Both the position numbers and the translations under genes were made by a program. A stretch of DNA of 41,271 nucleotides, from assembly GCA_003556835.1 (NCBI GenBank), contig PWQG01000210.1:1-41271 (forward strand), written 5' to 3'. Positions within the stretch are counted from its first letter, which is position 1, and every line of letters starts with the position of its first letter. This DNA comes from Gammaproteobacteria bacterium. GTDB taxonomy: Bacteria; Pseudomonadota; Gammaproteobacteria; Pseudomonadales; Pseudohongiellaceae. The notes under the pieces were generated by a model that did not search any database, was not told where the DNA came from, and was given only the letters and a program-made list of their open reading frames with translations. Positions 32,765 through 40,293 of this stretch are shown here, one piece after another.

Positions 32765-33985
32765 TCAGTCGCGATTGTACTTGGCGAGCTCCTTGCGAGC
32801 CACCACGCGCCGATGCACTTCGTCCGGACCATCCGCCAGCCGCAGCGTGCGCTGACTGGTCCAGAGCCCTGCCAGGGGGAAGTCCTGCGACACACCCGCG
32901 GCACCATGAATCTGTATGGCGCGATCAATCACCCGCAACGCCATATTGGGTACCGCGACCTTGATCTGGGAAATCGCGTCCCTGGCGGCCTTGTTGCCGA
33001 TCGTGTCCATCAGATAGGCCGTTTTCAGTACCAACAAACGGCACATCTCGATCTCGATGCGACTGTCCGCGATATGGTCGTAGTTGGCACCCAGTTCGGC
33101 AATCGGTTTGCCGAATGCTTCGCGGCTCAGGGAACGACGACACATCAGGTCCAGGGCTTTTTCGGCTGCCCCGATCGAGCGCATGCAATGATGGATGCGA
33201 CCCGGCCCCAGACGTCCCTGGGAAATTTCAAAACCACGTCCACGGCCCAGGATCATGTTGCTTTCCGGCACCCGCACATTGCTGAAACGGATGTGCATAT
33301 GCCCGTGTGGCGCATCATCATGACCAAATACACACATTGGTCGCAGCACTTCGACGCCGGGTGTGTCCATCGGCACCAGAATCTGGGACTGACGATTGTG
33401 CTTGGGCGCATCCGGATCAGTGACCACCATGACAATCATGATTTTGCAGCGCGCATCACCGGCTCCGGAAATGTAGAATTTCTCGCCGTTGATGACCCAT
33501 TCACCATTTTCCAGCACCGCACTGGTGGATATGTTGGTCGCATCGGAAGAAGCCACATCCGGTTCGGTCATGGCAAAGGCCGAACGGATCTTGCCGGCCA
33601 GCAACGGTTCGAGCCACTGCTTCTTCTGCTCCTCCGATCCATAACGCTCCAGCACTTCCATATTGCCCGTATCCGGCGCGCTGCAATTGAACGACTCCGA
33701 AGCGAGGCGACTGCGCCCCATGATCTCGGCCAGGTGCGCATACTCCAGGTTGCTGATACCGGCTCCGCCCTGACTCTTGGGCAGGAAAAAGTTCCACAGC
33801 CCCAGTTTTCTCGCCTTTTCCTTAAGACTTTCCAGGATCTCCTCCTGACGCGGTGTGTGAGACCACCGATCACCGACACTGACCTCCGCCAGGTATTCTT
33901 CTTCCACAGCCGCGACTTCGACTTCCACAAAGGTGCGGATCTTCTCGCGGATCTGTTGCATTTCCTCTGACAATCCCAGTTCCAT
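32765..33985 (-). CDS. Acyl-CoA dehydrogenase, ACAD10/11-like
   Basis: A 406-residue FAD enzyme that introduces an alpha,beta double bond into an acyl-CoA and passes electrons to ETF. Domains: N-terminal helices (1-125), a beta domain (FAMTEPDVASSDATNI, WVINGEKFYISGAGDA) and C-terminal helices ending QIHGAAGVSQDFPLAGLWTSQRTLRLADGPDEVHRR. That ending, with GPDEVH, is the pattern I associate with the ACAD10/11 group acting on long or branched/hydroxylated substrates; chain specificity is uncertain. It is 35 bases after the SDR stop and 26 bases before the FAD oxidoreductase, so it is in the operon. ETF-QO is at 19341. Confidence 0.93.
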   Translation of the reverse strand: MELGLSEEMQQIREKIRTFVEVEVAAVEEEYLAEVSVGDRWSHTPRQEEILESLKEKARKLGLWNFFLPKSQGGAGISNLEYAHLAEIMGRSRLASESFNCSAPDTGNMEVLERYGSEEQKKQWLEPLLAGKIRSAFAMTEPDVASSDATNISTSAVLENGEWVINGEKFYISGAGDARCKIMIVMVVTDPDAPKHNRQSQILVPMDTPGVEVLRPMCVFGHDDAPHGHMHIRFSNVRVPESNMILGRGRGFEISQGRLGPGRIHHCMRSIGAAEKALDLMCRRSLSREAFGKPIAELGANYDHIADSRIEIEMCRLLVLKTAYLMDTIGNKAARDAISQIKVAVPNMALRVIDRAIQIHGAAGVSQDFPLAGLWTSQRTLRLADGPDEVHRRVVARKELAKYNRD

Positions 33986-34020
33986 CAGCTTTTCCTCATT
34001 TCATTGAATAGTCCCGGCTG

Positions 34021-34785
34021 TTAACCGGTGATCGTGCCGCCACCGTCGACCACGAGGGTCTGCCCGGTGGTGAAACTGCCCGAATCAGACGCCAGGTAGA
34101 TGGCAGCGCCCGCGATTTCGTCCGGTTCACCGATGCGGCGCAGCGGATACTTCGACACGGTACGCTTGTAGGTTTCCGGGTTTTCCCAGAGGGCACGCGC
34201 GAATTCGGTCTTGATCAGACCCGGCGCGATGCAATTGACCCGGATGTTCTTCGGCCCCCATTCCACCGCAAGGTTACGCGCAATCTGCATGTCAGCCGCC
34301 TTGGAGATCCCGTAGGCGCCGATGACATCCGTGCCCTTGAGCCCGGCAACGGAAGAGACAATGATGACCGATCCTCCACCTTTTTCCGCCATGCCGGGCA
34401 TTACCATCTGGCAGAGCCGATGGGCGCTGCCGATATTGGCATGCATGATCTTGTCGAAAGCCTCGTCCGGAATTTCCTGGGAGGAGCCGTAGTAGGGATT
34501 CAGCGCCGCGTTGATCACCAGGACATCGATTTCCCCCAGTGCTTCACGGGTCTTGTCCACCAAGTCCTGCAACTGCTCGCGATAGTTGATATTGCAGGCG
34601 ATGGGCACTGCCTTGCCGCCCTTGTCATTGATGCCATTTGCGACTTCGTCACAGGCATCCTGGTTGCGGCTGGATATCACCACGGCGGCACCCGCCTCGG
34701 CCATACGCTCGGCAATGGCCCTGCCGATACCCTTGGTGGAACCGGTAATCAGTGCCACTTTTCCGCTCAGATCGAAAAGACTCAC
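34021..34785 (-). CDS. Short-chain dehydrogenase/reductase
   Basis: A 254-residue classical SDR: cofactor loop TGSTKGIG (14-21), SSR at 38-40 suggesting NADP, catalytic Ser145, Tyr158 and Lys162 (AYGISKAA), and the C-terminal GQTLVVDGG. The structural NNAG motif is replaced by INAALN (91-96), a recognised variant. The reaction is reduction or oxidation of a hydroxyl on an unknown compound; the operon suggests a beta-hydroxyacyl or similar CoA ester. It lies 89 bases downstream of the next SDR and 35 bases upstream of the acyl-CoA dehydrogenase. Confidence 0.92.
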   Translation of the reverse strand: MSLFDLSGKVALITGSTKGIGRAIAERMAEAGAAVVISSRNQDACDEVANGINDKGGKAVPIACNINYREQLQDLVDKTREALGEIDVLVINAALNPYYGSSQEIPDEAFDKIMHANIGSAHRLCQMVMPGMAEKGGGSVIIVSSVAGLKGTDVIGAYGISKAADMQIARNLAVEWGPKNIRVNCIAPGLIKTEFARALWENPETYKRTVSKYPLRRIGEPDEIAGAAIYLASDSGSFTTGQTLVVDGGGTITG

Positions 34786-34874
34786 GTGTCGTATCCTCCT
34801 GTACCTGGAAAATCGAATCCTTACGACCCGAAATTATAATTGTTATGAATGATTGCCGCCACCAATATAAGCAA

Positions 34875-35708
34875 TCATTGCTCCATCCACGGACGATGCC
34901 CCTTGCTAGCATGTGTACCACCGTCTACCGGTAGAATGGCAGCGTTCGTATAACTGCCGGCCCGCGATACCAGGTACAGCAGGGTGCCGGCAATCTCCTC
35001 CGGGTCGCCGATCCGCCCCAGCGGACAGTCGCTGCGGATATCCTCGCCATATTCACGGATCACATAGTCGGCCATTTTTGACTGGAAAAACCCCGGGGCC
35101 ATGGCGTTGACCGTGACATTGCGTGGTCCAAGCTCAACCGCCAGTGTGCGCGTGAGATGATGCAGGGCCGCTTTGCTGGCGGAGTAAGCAAAGGTCGGCA
35201 CACGTTGCACGATCGGCACCTGCAGGCCATCCATCGAACCGATATTGACCACCCGTGAAGGATCGCGGCCGCTCCCGGCAAGTTCCAGCAGCGGCAGCAC
35301 CTCACGCGTCAATGAGAACACGGCATTTACATTGGTGTTCATGACCTTGGCAAAGGCCTCGTCCGAGTAGTCCTCGATCGCAGCCCCCCAGTTGGCGCCC
35401 GCATTGTTGACCAGGATATCCAGACCACCACTTTCCCGTTTCTGGATGGTTTCGATCAATCGGGCCCGATCCTCTGGTACGGTCATGTCCGCAGCCACCG
35501 CAGCGCAGTCGCCATGCCGTTCCAGGTACGCCAGGGCCACATCACACTTTTCCTGCTTGCGCGAGGCGATGTAGACCCGCACCCCGGATTTGAGCAAGGT
35601 CTCCGCCATGATCAGACCCAGCCCGCTACTGCCACCCGTGACCAGCGCCTTCTTCCCCTTGACGGAAAACAGCCTGTCGATATTCACTCCAGCCTTGTCA
35701 GCAGCCAT
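34875..35708 (-). CDS. Short-chain dehydrogenase, RhlG-like
   Basis: A 277-residue classical SDR: TGGSSGLG at 24-31, ASRKQEKC (NADP-type arginine), LDILVNNAGANWGA (100-109), Ser158-Tyr175-Lys179 (SMDGLQ and YSASKAALHHL), and the C-terminal PVDGG. The NNAGANWGAA and GSMDGLQ stretches recall RhlG, a reductase of P. aeruginosa with a debated role in beta-hydroxy acid supply; this is a resemblance, not proof. It follows the CurA-like gene by 3 bases. The 89-base spacer after it contains no clear promoter, so the downstream SDR is probably in the same transcript. Confidence 0.9.
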   Translation of the reverse strand: MAADKAGVNIDRLFSVKGKKALVTGGSSGLGLIMAETLLKSGVRVYIASRKQEKCDVALAYLERHGDCAAVAADMTVPEDRARLIETIQKRESGGLDILVNNAGANWGAAIEDYSDEAFAKVMNTNVNAVFSLTREVLPLLELAGSGRDPSRVVNIGSMDGLQVPIVQRVPTFAYSASKAALHHLTRTLAVELGPRNVTVNAMAPGFFQSKMADYVIREYGEDIRSDCPLGRIGDPEEIAGTLLYLVSRAGSYTNAAILPVDGGTHASKGHRPWMEQ

Positions 35709-35711
35709 GAC

Positions 35712-36728
35712 TCACTCTTCCGCAATTTTCACCAGTTGTTTACCGAAGTTGCGCCCACGCAGGAGCCCACGAAACAGCTCCGGTGCGTTTTCCAACCCTT
35801 CACCAACACTTTCCCGATACTTGATGCGCCCCTCTTTCACCCAGGCTCCAAGCTGCTCGGTCGCTTCCTGCCAGCGGTCTGTCCATTCCGTGACCACAAA
35901 GAAACGGTGTTCCGGCACGTCATCCAGCGCCCGCAGAATATCGAAGGGGGTTTCCGCCTTGCTCATATCCTCGTCGTTGTACTTCGAGACGTAACCGCAG
36001 ACCGGAACCCGTGCTCCTTTGTTGAGCAGGGGGGCCACGGCCCGCGTGACTTCACCACCCACATTCTCGAAGTAGATGTCGATTCCGTCCGGGCATGCCT
36101 TTTTCAGCTTTTCACCAAGATCACCGGACTTGTAATCCAGGCAATCGTCGAAACCGAGCTCTTCCTTCACATACCGACACTTTTCTTCACCGCCAGCGAT
36201 ACCAACAACCCGCAAACCCTTTATTTTCGCGATCTGGCCGACCACGGAACCCACGGCACCCGATGCAGCGGCCACAACCAGGGTTTCCCCTGACTTCGGT
36301 TTACCCAATTCCAGCAGTCCGAAATAGGCAGTACGACCGGGCATGCCGACCACACCCAGATGCGCCGAAAGTGGACCATTGTCGGGATTCACCTTCATCA
36401 ATCGCGGGTCGTCACCCCGGGCCACGATCATGGTCTGCCACCCCAAATGGGCCGTCAGGTAATCCCCTTTCTGGAATCGCGGCGAGCGGGACTCGACCAC
36501 CACCCCGGCCGACTCACCCGACATGACATCACCGATCTGCAATGGCTCGACGTAGGACTTCATATCGTTCATACGGCCACGCATATAGGGATCCAGCGAC
36601 AACCAGAGCACCTTGATCAGCACCTGTCCGTCTTCCAGCTCAGGAACATCGACCTCTTCCAGCTGGAAACAGCTGTCATCGGGCTCACCTACCGGGCGCT
36701 GGGCCATCAGAATTCGTTGGTTCTTCAT
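35712..36728 (-). CDS. curA: NADP-dependent oxidoreductase, CurA/leukotriene B4 dehydrogenase type (zinc-free MDR)
   Basis: A 338-residue medium-chain dehydrogenase/reductase without structural zinc cysteines: LSLDPYMRGRMND (the signature of this branch), GDVMSGESAGVV, GMPGRTAYFGLLELG, then the nucleotide site VVAAASGAVGSVVGQIAK and VDYKSGDLGEKL-like CLDYKSGDLGEKLKK, FENVGGEV. Homologues reduce the alpha,beta double bond of enones, including curcumin, in NADPH-dependent fashion. ATG 36728 was chosen because it begins at the conserved MKNQRI, with AGGA about 10 bases upstream. It is the first gene of the five-gene minus-strand operon. Confidence 0.9.
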   Translation of the reverse strand: MKNQRILMAQRPVGEPDDSCFQLEEVDVPELEDGQVLIKVLWLSLDPYMRGRMNDMKSYVEPLQIGDVMSGESAGVVVESRSPRFQKGDYLTAHLGWQTMIVARGDDPRLMKVNPDNGPLSAHLGVVGMPGRTAYFGLLELGKPKSGETLVVAAASGAVGSVVGQIAKIKGLRVVGIAGGEEKCRYVKEELGFDDCLDYKSGDLGEKLKKACPDGIDIYFENVGGEVTRAVAPLLNKGARVPVCGYVSKYNDEDMSKAETPFDILRALDDVPEHRFFVVTEWTDRWQEATEQLGAWVKEGRIKYRESVGEGLENAPELFRGLLRGRNFGKQLVKIAEE

Positions 36729-36777
36729 CAATCTATCATCCTGTATCAGTTCAATTCCCGTGATATCGAGGCAAACC

Positions 36778-36807
36778 ATACTAGCCCAGATCCGCGCCCG
36801 CTCACAA
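36778..36807 (-). promoter_or_regulatory. Candidate promoter of the CurA-led operon
   Basis: Minus strand -35 TTGTGA (36807-36802, 4/6), 18-base spacer, -10 TAGTAT (36783-36778, 4/6), 50 bases before the ATG at 36728. It lies in the 170-base spacer shared with the gene at 36899. Confidence 0.3.
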
Positions 36808-36841
36808 TGCAGGAGCAGTTCCCCACGAGTCTCCGGTGGAG

Positions 36842-36847
36842 TATAGT
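36842..36847 (+). promoter_or_regulatory. Candidate -10 element of the secreted helical protein gene
   Basis: TATAGT (36842-36847, 5/6) with a poor -35 (TTCCCC at 36819-36824), about 50 bases before the ATG at 36899. It is divergent from the promoter of the CurA-led operon. Confidence 0.3.
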
Positions 36848-36898
36848 GGAATTGATGCAACGGTCTGCTCAGACGACCTTCCATCGCGGAGAAATGCC

Positions 36899-38383
36899 AT
36901 GTATAGCCGAATGTGCTCATCTGCGGGACATGCGATCCCGCTCCAGTCGGGCCGCCATCACAGGCTCTGGCTTCTGCTGTTATCAACGGCGCTTTGTACT
37001 TTGCTTGCTATCAGCCCAACATCGGCAGACGAGCCGGAGCCCGAGCCCGAAACCATACTCGACCTGCTCGACCGCACGGAGCAGAACCTGGCAGAACTGC
37101 AACAGGAACTGGGCAACTTTGACCTGGGCACCCTGAGCGCACTGGCCGACCTCACCGAGTTGTACCTCGATACCGGCAACCTCGCGCGAGCAGAGTCCAC
37201 CCTGTCCAATCGACTGGAAATCCTGCGCATGAACCTGGGCTTGCACAGCGCCGAGCAGATCCCCGTTCTCGAGGCCCAGATGCGTCTGCGCGCAGCCCGC
37301 TCAGACCTGGAAGCAGTGGCGGACAGCATTGCCCACCTGGCCTGGTTATACCAGCGCAATGAGGACATGGATGGCGGCACACGATTACAGGGGCTGGAAG
37401 AACTGCAAAGCTGGACACTGGCTTTGCTGGGCCTGGACTCCCGGGATCGGGAGGCCACCCACATTCTGCAATACAGGGAATTGGCGGAAAGGCTTGGGGA
37501 CACGGTCGAGGACGTCTTTACCGAGGACGACCCGCAATACCTGGCCTATCGATATCGCGCGGGAAAAGCCGATGCATTGCTGGCGTTGAGCATCATACAC
37601 AACCCTCTCACCGGACAGGAGCTGATCAGCCGAATGGAAGGCCTGCATGGCTCGGCCCGCCCACCTGGGGGCACCATACGCTCCGTGGCCGACCTCGAGG
37701 CCGCGTACGGACCGCGCGTCAACACCGTCTGGGAGCGCTCCTTCCGCAACCACATGCTGCGTCATTTCCAGAAGCTGGAAGACCTGCGTGACCTGGCCAC
37801 GGAGCGCGAAGATCAGGAATCCGCGGCCATGCTGGAGTTGTATCTCGGCGATTCCGTGCTATTGCGCCAGCAAATGGAACTGCGCCCGGGTACCGCTGCA
37901 GGTCCGAGCCGCGGACGCGCCTCCACCGGATCGGCCAGTCGTTATTATGCGCGCGCATGGGAGCAGCTGCTGGCCATCGGCCATGACGAAGCTGAATTGG
38001 AGGATCGTTTGGCCTGCCCGGCCCTGCTACCGGTAAATGAACTGTATACGCGCCTGGATGAGCACCCATCCTGCAGCCTGGACGGCGACACAATCACACT
38101 TCCGACCGCCCGCCTGCTGCAATCCGGCATTCCGGAATTGCACAGCCGCACAGGACAGTTGTGGGCTACCGAAGATGAGGAGCGCGCTACTGCATTACTG
38201 CAGTTCCGCGTATTGCGCAATGGACAGGTCAGCGCGCCGCAGATACTCAGTGCCAACCCCGACACCACGGGTAATCGTGCAAGACTTCTGCGAGAAATCC
38301 GCGCCCTGCAATTCCGGCCCGCACTGGAGGACGGAAGCCCCGTGGTGGCGGAATCGGTGACCATGTCACTGACACATCACTAA
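36899..38383 (+). CDS. Secreted helical (TPR-like) protein with TonB-C-like C-terminal domain
   Basis: A 494-residue protein of unknown function. After a basic N-terminus there is a hydrophobic segment (LWLLLLSTALCTLLAI) and likely cleavage near TSA at about 43-45. Much of the mature chain is amphipathic helix, including TPR-like pairs (LGTLSALADLTELYLDTGNLARAES; AHLAWLYQRNEDM). The last 70 residues resemble the periplasmic TonB C-terminal fold: ATALLQFRVLRNGQVSAPQIL, then LLREIRALQFRPALEDGSPV. There is no proline-rich spacer as in real TonB, so energy transduction is unlikely. GGAGA lies 6 bases before the ATG at 36899. It is divergent from curA and convergent with the next gene. Confidence 0.8.
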   Translation: MYSRMCSSAGHAIPLQSGRHHRLWLLLLSTALCTLLAISPTSADEPEPEPETILDLLDRTEQNLAELQQELGNFDLGTLSALADLTELYLDTGNLARAESTLSNRLEILRMNLGLHSAEQIPVLEAQMRLRAARSDLEAVADSIAHLAWLYQRNEDMDGGTRLQGLEELQSWTLALLGLDSRDREATHILQYRELAERLGDTVEDVFTEDDPQYLAYRYRAGKADALLALSIIHNPLTGQELISRMEGLHGSARPPGGTIRSVADLEAAYGPRVNTVWERSFRNHMLRHFQKLEDLRDLATEREDQESAAMLELYLGDSVLLRQQMELRPGTAAGPSRGRASTGSASRYYARAWEQLLAIGHDEAELEDRLACPALLPVNELYTRLDEHPSCSLDGDTITLPTARLLQSGIPELHSRTGQLWATEDEERATALLQFRVLRNGQVSAPQILSANPDTTGNRARLLREIRALQFRPALEDGSPVVAESVTMSLTHH

Positions 38384-38394
38384 GAATTTCCAGG

Positions 38395-39603
38395 TCAGCG
38401 CCGGCGCGCCTCCAGCACAATCCCGTCAGCGATGAGTCGGTCGATCTGCTCCGGGTCCAGACCGGCTTCAGCCAGCAACTCACGGCTATGGCGCCCGTAC
38501 TCGGGCGGCAGATAACGCAGGCTGCCGGGCGTTCGGGAAAACTTGATGGGAATGCCGGTCATCCGGTACCAGTCTTTCTGCAGGTCCATCTGACGATGCC
38601 TGGTATGGGGGTGCGCAACCACCTGTCCCGTGTCGTGAATCGGCCCGGCAGGCAGCCCCGCAACCAGCAAACGCTCACAGAGAGCCTCACCGTCAAGACG
38701 GACCAGATGGGTCTCCAGCTCCACTTTCAGCTCGGCCCGATGCGCCACGCGGTCCGCATTACTGCCGAATCGCGGATCACCGGCGAGATCAGGCGCTCCG
38801 ATTTCCCCGCACAGGCGCTCGAATGCCCGGTTGTTACCCGCTCCGATGAATATGTCCACTGTCCGCGTGCGAAATGTGTCGTAGGGACTGATGTTGGGAT
38901 GGGCATTACCAGTGGCGACCGGCACCTTACCGGAGAGATTGTAGTTGACGACATGTGGATGCATCAGGGAAACAGCGCAATCATACAGGGTCATGTCGAT
39001 GTACTGGCCCAGCCCCGATCTTGACCGCTCCTGCAGGGCCATCAGGATGGCAATGGCAGCATAAAGGCCCGTGCCCATGTCCACCATGGCAATGCCCGAG
39101 CGGGTCGGGCTGCCTCCCGCTTCCCCGTTTACACTGAACCAGCCCGCCATCGCCTGCACGATGGCGTCGTAGCCCGGAAAACCACCCAATGGGCCATCGG
39201 CACCGAATCCACTGATGCGGCAGTGCACGAGCCGCGGAAAACGCGCCTTCAGCACATCCTCGTATCCCAGACCCCATTTTTCCATGGCACCGGGCTTGTA
39301 GTTTTCCAGCAACACGTCGGCATCGGCCAGCAGCTCCAGCAACAGTTCGCGACCGGCACTTGTTGACAGGTCCAGCCCCATGGAGCGCTTGTTGCGATTG
39401 ACCCCGATGAAATAGGCCGCGTCCGCCTCATGAAACGGGGGGCCCCAGTCCCGCACCTCATCACCCTGCGGCGGTTCGATCTTGACGATTTCCGCACCAT
39501 GGTCTCCGAGTACCTGTGTGCAATAAGGACCACCCAGTACACGGGAGAGATCAATCACACGGATGCCCTGGAGCGCCCCGCCGGTGTTGTTTGCCTGATC
39601 CAT
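38395..39603 (-). CDS. Family III CoA transferase (CaiB/BaiF)
   Basis: A 402-residue CoA transferase: LQGIRVIDLSRVLGGPYCTQVLGDHGAEIVKIEPP at the start, GVNRNKRSMGLDL, the catalytic Asp175 in IAMVDMGTGLYAA, and GLPAGPIHDTGQVVAHPH. It is only distantly like the paralogue at 25403 and is not its duplicate. The ATG at 39603 is preferred because GAGG lies about 8 bases upstream; two slightly earlier starts exist (ATG 39609, GTG 39612). ubiC ends 13 bases upstream on the same strand, so the two may be co-transcribed. Substrates unknown. Confidence 0.92.
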   Translation of the reverse strand: MDQANNTGGALQGIRVIDLSRVLGGPYCTQVLGDHGAEIVKIEPPQGDEVRDWGPPFHEADAAYFIGVNRNKRSMGLDLSTSAGRELLLELLADADVLLENYKPGAMEKWGLGYEDVLKARFPRLVHCRISGFGADGPLGGFPGYDAIVQAMAGWFSVNGEAGGSPTRSGIAMVDMGTGLYAAIAILMALQERSRSGLGQYIDMTLYDCAVSLMHPHVVNYNLSGKVPVATGNAHPNISPYDTFRTRTVDIFIGAGNNRAFERLCGEIGAPDLAGDPRFGSNADRVAHRAELKVELETHLVRLDGEALCERLLVAGLPAGPIHDTGQVVAHPHTRHRQMDLQKDWYRMTGIPIKFSRTPGSLRYLPPEYGRHSRELLAEAGLDPEQIDRLIADGIVLEARRR

Positions 39604-39616
39604 ACCCATCACCTCT

Positions 39617-40192
39617 TCATCTGTCGGGACGCCCCGGTGGCATCATGCCTGCGCCGGACGCATGTTGCCGGGCATATTCGATCATTGAAGGCAGGAAGAA
39701 CTCTGCAACCAGCACGGGTCGCCTGCCAATGAAAAACAGGGAGCGTCTGCCCCAGCAACCCTCTTCGCTACGGGCCACCTCAAAACGTTCACGCCGTAGT
39801 TGGCGCTGCCGGAATAGAAAAGCGCCCAATGGCTTGTTGTTGATATCTTTGAGGCTACGCAGGGATCCTCGCAGACTGGATCGCGGAATCAGGGTATGCG
39901 CCGCCACCCAGGGGGTACCTCTGCCCAGCAGCAGCACCTGTCTGGACCACATCTGCTGACGCAGCAGGGAATTGCTGAAATTGGGCCGCAGCGCGATTGC
40001 ATCGGGCCGACACCAACCTTCCCCGACCACCTGTACGCAAAATTCCCCCCCGCTGAGGCGCTGCAGCTTCCGGGTCAGTGATCCGGGTTCGCAGAGCCAC
40101 TGCCGCCAGTCACGATCGGGACGCGGCCAATACTGTTCCAGTGACTTCCAGTCCAGTGGCGCGTCAGCCCGGCATTCAACTCTGTTCATCAT
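39617..40192 (-). CDS. ubiC: Chorismate pyruvate-lyase (UbiC)
   Basis: UbiC splits chorismate to 4-hydroxybenzoate and pyruvate, the first committed step of ubiquinone ring synthesis. The 191-residue protein has W-L-x-x-PGSLT (WLCEPGSLTRKL), MWSRQVLLLGRGTPWVAAHTLIP (VR-E-V-like strand then the active-site segment), KPLGAFLFR with conserved PLG, and RRSLFF...LVAEFFLP ending with the catalytic-site glutamate in AEFFLP. A low-complexity tail follows (MPPGRPDR). Two consecutive ATGs begin it. ubiA is not adjacent; instead a CoA transferase gene follows. A terminator separates it from ompA. Confidence 0.88.
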   Translation of the reverse strand: MMNRVECRADAPLDWKSLEQYWPRPDRDWRQWLCEPGSLTRKLQRLSGGEFCVQVVGEGWCRPDAIALRPNFSNSLLRQQMWSRQVLLLGRGTPWVAAHTLIPRSSLRGSLRSLKDINNKPLGAFLFRQRQLRRERFEVARSEEGCWGRRSLFFIGRRPVLVAEFFLPSMIEYARQHASGAGMMPPGRPDR

Positions 40193-40208
40193 GCATCATT
40201 CCGAAATG

Positions 40209-40245
40209 AAAAACTCCCTGCCGACACATGTCCGGCAGGGAGTTT
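40209..40245 (-). terminator. Rho-independent terminator of the ompA-like gene
   Basis: AAACTCCCTGCCG (40211-40223) pairs with CGGCAGGGAGTTT (40233-40245), a 13-bp stem. In the minus direction it ends in a run of five Ts, TTTTTC. It lies 48 bases past the ompA-like stop. Confidence 0.92.
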
Positions 40246-40293
40246 GAGGTCATGCGCCGCCGCAGCGGCGCGCCATCCGTGGACCGAAGCGGA

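Noticed and set aside
31845..33970. Long plus-strand frames opposite the FAD oxidoreductase and acyl-CoA dehydrogenase
   Set aside because: Both are shadows of strongly conserved minus-strand genes.
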